The notes beneath the pieces are model-generated. The model searched no databases, had not been told where the DNA came from, and saw only the letters and a program-made list of their open reading frames with translations. The position numbers were made by a program, and so were the translations under genes. Below, in pieces: positions 7,212 to 10,489 of a stretch of DNA of 10,489 nucleotides (positions within the stretch are counted from its first letter, which is position 1; every line of letters starts with the position of its first letter). The stretch is from an uncultured bacterium (GTDB lineage Bacteria > Eisenbacteria > RBG-16-71-46 > CAIMUX01): NCBI GenBank assembly GCA_946886185.1, contig CAMPIC010000051.1, forward strand, positions 1 to 10,489, written 5' to 3'.

Positions 7212-7246
7212 TCGATCTCTACGAGCGAGACAGCGAGAGAGATCGA
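7212..7246. terminator. Stem-loop in convergent intergenic region, candidate bidirectional terminator
   Basis: TCGATCTCT (7212-7220) and AGAGATCGA (7238-7246) form a perfect 9-bp stem around a 17-nt loop. It lies between the carboxypeptidase stop and the stop of the PhnD-like gene, where a shared terminator is expected. There is no strong T-run on either side, so intrinsic termination would be weak. The remainder of 7161-7318 shows nothing else I can support. Confidence 0.4.
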
Positions 7247-7318
7247 CCCTCCGGTCAGCCTCACCTCACAACGGCCCGTTGGAGATGGGGAGTCTCGAAT
7301 GGAATCGGTGTGCGACCC

Positions 7319-8140
7319 TCAGGGATGGAGCGAGACGGTTGCGGCCGTCTTCTCCATCTCGCGGATCAGATCATAATCCGCATCGACCACGCTGGCGAAA
7401 CGAGAGGTCTGACCGGCGCGCAGGATCTCTCGACCTTCCGGGCATCGATGCATTTCCAGCAAAACATCCCGGAGCTTCCGCTGCAGCGCGGACGGGAGTC
7501 CGCGGCGCGTCACCCATGGAGGTGCGGGGCTCGGACCGAGGTGAGCGAGCGTTTTGAGTCGGCCGCGATATCGTTCCGGATGCAGCGCCATCTCGCGCTC
7601 CAGCACCATGCTGTCGATCGCGGACGCGTCCACCTCTCCGCTCAAGATCATGCGGAGCGATTCCTGATGCGCGCCCGACTCGATGACCGATCCGAAGAAG
7701 CCGTTTCCGATGCCGTGCCGTCCCATGTGGTGGCGGACCACGTTGTAGCCCGAATGCGAGTGCGGCTCGTTATAGGCCCAGCGCGCTCCTCTCAAGTCGT
7801 CGAAGCAGTGATGAGAAGCCTCCGCTCGAACCAGCACATCCGAAAAGTAAATCGGCCGATCCTCATAGCGAGGCCCTTCCATGACGGGCGCCGCGAGCAG
7901 CTCGATGCCCGAGGCGGAACGCCAGGTGTAGGGGAGGCTGCAGATCCACGCGACATCCACTTCCCCGGCATCGAGCATCCGCTCGCGCTCGGGCCAAGGC
8001 ACATCCCGCACGAACTCGGCTTTCAGGCTGAGCTTCCGGCCGAGATACGCGGCGATCTCGGCCACAGTCGACTCGGAGTTCTGCGCCTGCACCGACGTGA
8101 ATCGCAGAACTTCGGCGTCGGAACGCTCACGCTGCTTCAT
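7319..8140 (-). CDS. PhnD/SsuA-type substrate-binding protein without signal peptide (orphan)
   Basis: From ATG 8140 this is a 273-residue protein of the phosphonate/phosphate-binding PhnD-like fold. The first strand LRFTSVQAQ is followed by a variable segment containing AGEVDVAWICSLPYTWR (58-74), then DLRGARWAYNEPHSHSGYNVVRHHM (115-139), where S128, S130, G131 and Y132 occupy the typical ligand-binding turn, and LSGEVDASAIDS (166-177). Family members normally bind oxyanions or organic ligands in the periplasm for an ABC importer. No signal peptide or lipobox is visible from any in-frame start, and no ABC ATPase or permease gene is adjacent, so a cytoplasmic sensor role or a misplaced start are both possible. 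Alternative starts are ATG 8185, ATG 8323 and ATG 8413; the upstream frame is open and carries an in-frame octapeptide repeat. I chose 8140 because the fold begins there. GGAG lies about 12 nt upstream. Confidence 0.78.
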   Translation of the reverse strand: MKQRERSDAEVLRFTSVQAQNSESTVAEIAAYLGRKLSLKAEFVRDVPWPERERMLDAGEVDVAWICSLPYTWRSASGIELLAAPVMEGPRYEDRPIYFSDVLVRAEASHHCFDDLRGARWAYNEPHSHSGYNVVRHHMGRHGIGNGFFGSVIESGAHQESLRMILSGEVDASAIDSMVLEREMALHPERYRGRLKTLAHLGPSPAPPWVTRRGLPSALQRKLRDVLLEMHRCPEGREILRAGQTSRFASVVDADYDLIREMEKTAATVSLHP

Positions 8141-8167
8141 TGCGCCGCGTTGCTCCGACGGCACGTT

Positions 8168-8308
8168 GTGACTCGATCCAGACATCTCATCGCGACTCGA
8201 TTCCGGCTGCGCGTGGTGATTCAAGTCCGCCCGGAAGTGATTCGACTCCGGTCGGGCGCTTTGATCCGGATCTAATCGCGAGTGATGATTCACGTCGTCG
8301 GGTTGCAC
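8168..8308 (-). repeat. Degenerate 24-bp tandem repeat array (6 units), possibly coding
   Basis: Units start at plus-strand positions 8168, 8192, 8216, 8237, 8261 and 8285, a spacing of 24, 24, 21, 24 and 24 bp. The best-conserved plus-strand words are GTGACTCGATCCAG, GCGACTCGATTCCGG, GTGATTCAAGTCCG and GTGATTCGACTCCGG; the last two units are weaker. All spacings are multiples of three. In the frame of the PhnD-like gene the array reads as degenerate octapeptides (for example SARPESNH, HAQPESSR, DEMSGSSH), which hints that it may be an N-terminal linker of that protein. Otherwise it would be a 5' regulatory array. Confidence 0.6.
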
Positions 8309-8566
8309 GTAAGGGTGGGGCATGTGCTTTCGGGGGAACGGACTCCGGTTCGTGAGGAGAGCGGGACCTGGATTCGAGCAACGACTTCCCCGACGATTGC
8401 CGTTGCGATGCATGTCAATGACACCACGATCGGCTCGGCGGAGTCCAGCGGATTACCGCGCTTCCGCATTCGGTACTACTCCTGATGAGCGCGTTGCTGA
8501 ACCGACCGCACCGGCAACCGTGTCCTCCGCTCGTTTCCCGCGAAGCAGATGTGCTACCGTTCCCGC
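8309..8566. other. Divergent region upstream of the PhnD-like and HIT genes
   Basis: Apart from the repeat array, the stretch between the PhnD-like core start and the HIT start holds no gene I can support. The minus frame of the PhnD-like gene stays open to ATG 8413 but encodes a His-, Arg-, Ser- and Pro-rich sequence without recognisable domain. One extra CCGGAGTC word on the minus strand occurs at about 8343-8350. A TTGACA on the minus strand (8413-8418) has no partner -10 box. The HIT promoter candidate is listed separately. Confidence 0.4.
8552..8560 (+). promoter_or_regulatory. Candidate extended -10 box of leaderless HIT transcript
   Basis: TGC-TACCGT (TGN followed by TANNNT) ends at 8560, and six bases (TCCCGC) separate it from ATG 8567. 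There is no Shine-Dalgarno sequence before this ATG. The spacing is identical to that seen upstream of dinB, which supports leaderless initiation. Evidence is motif position only. Confidence 0.35.
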
Positions 8567-8986
8567 ATGGCAGATACCATCTTCACCAAGATTCTGAGCG
8601 GCCAGATCCCCTGTCACAAAGTGTACGAAGATCAGCACGTGCTCGCGTTCCTGGACATCAGCCCGCTCAGCCCCGGACACACGCTCGTCATCCCTCGCGA
8701 ACCGGCCGAAACGCTCGACCGGCTCTCCGACGAATCGGCCGCCGCGATCGGACGAGTGCTGCCGCGGCTTTGCCGGGCGGTGATGAAGGCGACCGGAATC
8801 TCGGAGTACAACATCCTCCAGAACAACGGAGGCGGCGCTCATCAGGCCGTCTTCCATGTGCACTTCCACATCATCCCGAAGCACCCCGACGGACGCGGGC
8901 TGAACATCGGATGGAAGCCGGGCGCGCTCGCTCAGGAAGAAGGCGCCGCGCTCGCGCAACGGGTCACCGCCGCGCTCGAAGCGTAG
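8567..8986 (+). CDS. HIT-family nucleotide hydrolase (HINT/Hit-like)
   Basis: This is a 139-residue cytoplasmic protein of normal length for bacterial histidine-triad proteins. It starts with the family-typical MADTIFTKILSGQIPCHKVYED and carries the ISPLSPGHTLVIPRE strand, NILQNNGGGAHQ (82-93) and the triad HVHFHIIPK with H97, H99 and H101. H99, the middle histidine, is the expected nucleophile. HINT-type enzymes cleave purine nucleoside phosphoramidates and aminoacyl-adenylates. ATG 8567 is preferred over the upstream ATG 8549, because family members begin at MADTIF and a -10-like box lies directly in front. A CxxC zinc motif near the N-terminus is absent (only C16). It stands alone, convergent with the histidine kinase, 69 bp apart. 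Identification is secure; physiological substrate is unknown. Confidence 0.95.
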   Translation: MADTIFTKILSGQIPCHKVYEDQHVLAFLDISPLSPGHTLVIPREPAETLDRLSDESAAAIGRVLPRLCRAVMKATGISEYNILQNNGGGAHQAVFHVHFHIIPKHPDGRGLNIGWKPGALAQEEGAALAQRVTAALEA

Positions 8987-9020
8987 TCGGGACGGACTAG
9001 CGCGATCCGGAGTCCTGTGT

Positions 9021-9044
9021 GCCGTGCGCCGAATCGCGTGCGGC
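9021..9044 (+). terminator. Stem-loop after the HIT gene, candidate terminator
   Basis: GCCGTGCGC (9021-9029) can pair with GCGTGCGGC (9036-9044) over 9 bp, with two G-U wobbles and a 6-nt loop. In the opposite strand's RNA the two wobbles become A-C mismatches, so it suits the plus-strand HIT transcript better. There is no following T-run, so termination efficiency is uncertain. Confidence 0.35.
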
Positions 9045-9055
9045 AGGCGTTGAAT

Positions 9056-10441
9056 CTAACGTCGACGGTGCGGAGTTCCTCGTGCGGTCGGATCGTCAGC
9101 CCCTACCGCCTGAGCCGGAAGCGGCAAACGGATGCGCACACGTGCGCCGGTGGTTTGGCCGGACGAAGCTTCCACCTGCCCGCCATGCCGCTCCACGATC
9201 GAGCGCACGATCCAGAGACCGAGCCCCATGCCGCCCGCCTCCGGTTCCTCGCCGGGCGACCGCACGAAACGTTCGAACAATTGCGCGCGATCCTGCTCCG
9301 GAAATCCGGGCCCCGCGTCCTCCACCCAGAGCGCGAGATGCGCGTCCTCGACTTCGCCTCCCACCCGGATCGTGGTCGAAGGAGGCGCGAACTTGTTCGC
9401 GTTCGCGAGCAGGTTGACGAACACCTGGACCAGGCGGGCGGAATCGCCCAGTACCGTGGGAAGCGGGAACGGCAGATCCGATTCGACGACTTGCAGCCGT
9501 TGCGCGAAGAGCGACGCGGTCACCGAGATCGCTTCTTCCACCACCTGCTCGAGCGATACCGGTTGCTTGCGAATCGAAGAACGGCCCGCCTCCAACCGCG
9601 CGCTCTCGAGAAGGTTGTCGATCAACCATGTAAGGCGGAGCGTGCCCAGCTCCAGCGACTCCATCAGTCCCTGGACCTGTTCATACTGCGGGAGATCGAC
9701 GAGATGGTCGTGGAGCAGCTCGATCGAAGCGCGCTGCGCGGCGAGCGGGGTGCGGAATTCGTGCGAGATGTTCGCGACCACCAGATCGCGCAGCCGCCGC
9801 GTCGCCTCGACCTCGGTCTCGTCCCGCATCATCTGGAATTGCACGAACCCGGCTGACTCATCCGCGTCGCTTTCCGGACGAGCGCTCGTGATCACGACGG
9901 TGCGCTGCCGAGCGCCCCTTCGCAGGCACAAGTGCTCCGTGGCGCGAACGGTTCCGCGAAAGCGCGCATGCAGGATGGGACAGCGATCCTCACACGGACG
10001 CACCCCGTGGATCGGCTCGGGATCGAGCACGTCTCCGCAAAACCTGCCGAGGATCTCGGAGGGCTCGAGCCCGACCAACGTGGCGGCTTGCGGATTGACG
10101 TAGCGGATCTTGCGCTCGCGGTCGACCGTGTACACGCCGTCCAACACGCCGTTCAGGAGCGTCTCGGCCTCCGCGCGATGCCGACGCAGCTCCGCGGTCA
10201 GCTCGATCAAACGGCGCCGCATGTCTTCCATGGTGGCGCTCAGCGTCCCGATCTCCGCTCCTCGCGCTCGCCGGATCGGTGTTTCGAGATCTCCGCGACC
10301 GATGCGTGCGGCCGCACCGGTCAGATCCCGCAGCGGTCCGGCCAAGCGTTTCCCCAGGAGGATGCTCATCGCGGTCGCCCCCACCGCCACCAGGATTGCC
10401 AGAAGAAGGAGCGAGCGCCGGAGTTCTCCCATCGCGGCCGT
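9056..10441 (-). CDS. PAS-containing sensor histidine kinase, 5' end lost at the right edge
   Basis: This is a two-component kinase that would sense a signal at the membrane and phosphorylate a response regulator. Counting from ATG 10432: a transmembrane helix (7-26), a HAMP domain (about 28-80, KRLAGPLRDLT), a PAS domain (about 88-205), HisKA with H224 in ISHEFRTPL, then HATPase_c with the N box NLLANANKF (N344), the G1 box DAGPGF (372-377) and the G2 box GGMGLGLWIV. All catalytic boxes are present. The PAS carries three cysteines, C132, C147 and C151. The helix looks like TM2 of a kinase whose periplasmic sensor and TM1 lie beyond the window. The frame formally extends to 10471, but bases past 10441 are the reverse complement of the gene itself, so the apparent start MPEEGACAG is not genuine. 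No cognate response regulator is visible. The Arg-rich C-terminus ends 69 bp from the HIT stop. Confidence 0.9.
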   Translation of the reverse strand, partial: TAAMGELRRSLLLLAILVAVGATAMSILLGKRLAGPLRDLTGAAARIGRGDLETPIRRARGAEIGTLSATMEDMRRRLIELTAELRRHRAEAETLLNGVLDGVYTVDRERKIRYVNPQAATLVGLEPSEILGRFCGDVLDPEPIHGVRPCEDRCPILHARFRGTVRATEHLCLRRGARQRTVVITSARPESDADESAGFVQFQMMRDETEVEATRRLRDLVVANISHEFRTPLAAQRASIELLHDHLVDLPQYEQVQGLMESLELGTLRLTWLIDNLLESARLEAGRSSIRKQPVSLEQVVEEAISVTASLFAQRLQVVESDLPFPLPTVLGDSARLVQVFVNLLANANKFAPPSTTIRVGGEVEDAHLALWVEDAGPGFPEQDRAQLFERFVRSPGEEPEAGGMGLGLWIVRSIVERHGGQVEASSGQTTGARVRIRLPLPAQAVGADDPTARGTPHRRR

Positions 10442-10489
10442 AACTCCGGCGCACGCTCCTTCTTCTGGCAATCCTGGTGGCGGTGGGGG
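10378..10489. repeat. Near-perfect 48-bp terminal inverted repeat (fold-back)
   Basis: Positions 10378-10425 and 10442-10489 are reverse complements over 48 bp with one mismatch (A10414 against A10453), around a 16-nt spacer (10426-10441). The left arm is coding sequence of the kinase transmembrane region, and the right arm runs to the last base of the window. Such a structure at a sequence end is typical of a fold-back chimera from amplification or assembly. A genuine hairpin inside a coding region of this length would be exceptional. Confidence 0.9.

Noticed and set aside
6323..8275. A 650-codon plus-strand open frame crossing the carboxypeptidase and PhnD-like genes
   Set aside because: It overlaps two well-supported genes in other frames and shows only Arg-rich, low-complexity sequence.
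6075..8308. The short repeat arrays considered as CRISPR
   Set aside because: The units are directly abutting and degenerate, without unique spacers of constant length, and there are no cas genes.
8413..8418. TTGACA on the minus strand as a -35 box for the PhnD-like gene
   Set aside because: No acceptable -10 hexamer lies at 15-19 nt downstream.
10442..10471. Extra N-terminal residues of the histidine kinase (MPEEGACAG)
   Set aside because: They are encoded by the fold-back arm, which is the reverse complement of the kinase's own transmembrane segment.

Overview
The window is high-GC DNA from a Gram-negative bacterium. It encodes a large outer-membrane beta-barrel protein of the TonB-dependent-receptor type, an LD-carboxypeptidase and a membrane-bound sensor kinase. 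The receptor's C-terminal barrel motifs and the mix of strong Shine-Dalgarno starts with apparently leaderless starts would fit an uncultured FCB-like lineage. That placement is inference, since there is no rRNA or marker gene here. The right end folds back on itself in a near-perfect 48-bp inverted repeat, and the left end joins two gene fragments, so this may be a metagenomic contig.

Layout, left to right. Positions 20-~230 (minus) hold the C-terminal end of a carbohydrate ABC-transporter permease. It is cut off where an unidentified plus-strand ORF begins (236-766). DinB (DNA polymerase IV) follows on the minus strand (778-2022). A short divergent promoter region (2023-2155) separates it from a plus-strand run of three envelope genes: a 945-residue outer-membrane barrel protein with no recognisable plug (2156-4993), a membrane-anchored SGNH hydrolase (5006-6079), and an S66 LD-carboxypeptidase whose real start is GTG 6216. 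A convergent intergenic region with a perfect 9-bp stem-loop leads to an orphan PhnD-like substrate-binding protein on the minus strand (7319-8140 or longer). Next come a HIT-family hydrolase on the plus strand (8567-8986) and a PAS-containing histidine kinase on the minus strand (9056 to the right end, 5'-truncated).

The barrel protein, SGNH hydrolase and carboxypeptidase are co-directional and could form an envelope or cell-wall operon. DinB and the HIT hydrolase are housekeeping genes with no clear link to it. The transport-related genes (permease fragment, PhnD-like protein) lack their partner subunits here.

The most unusual structures lie outside the genes. Two degenerate arrays with 22-24-bp periods share a CCGGARTCG-type core and sit just 5' of the carboxypeptidase and PhnD-like genes, in the same orientation relative to transcription. 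A TANNNT box lies exactly 6 nt before the start codons of dinB and the HIT gene. The terminal fold-back palindrome is probably an assembly or amplification artefact that corrupts the kinase N-terminus. I did not find a convincing new defence, mobile or biosynthetic system.
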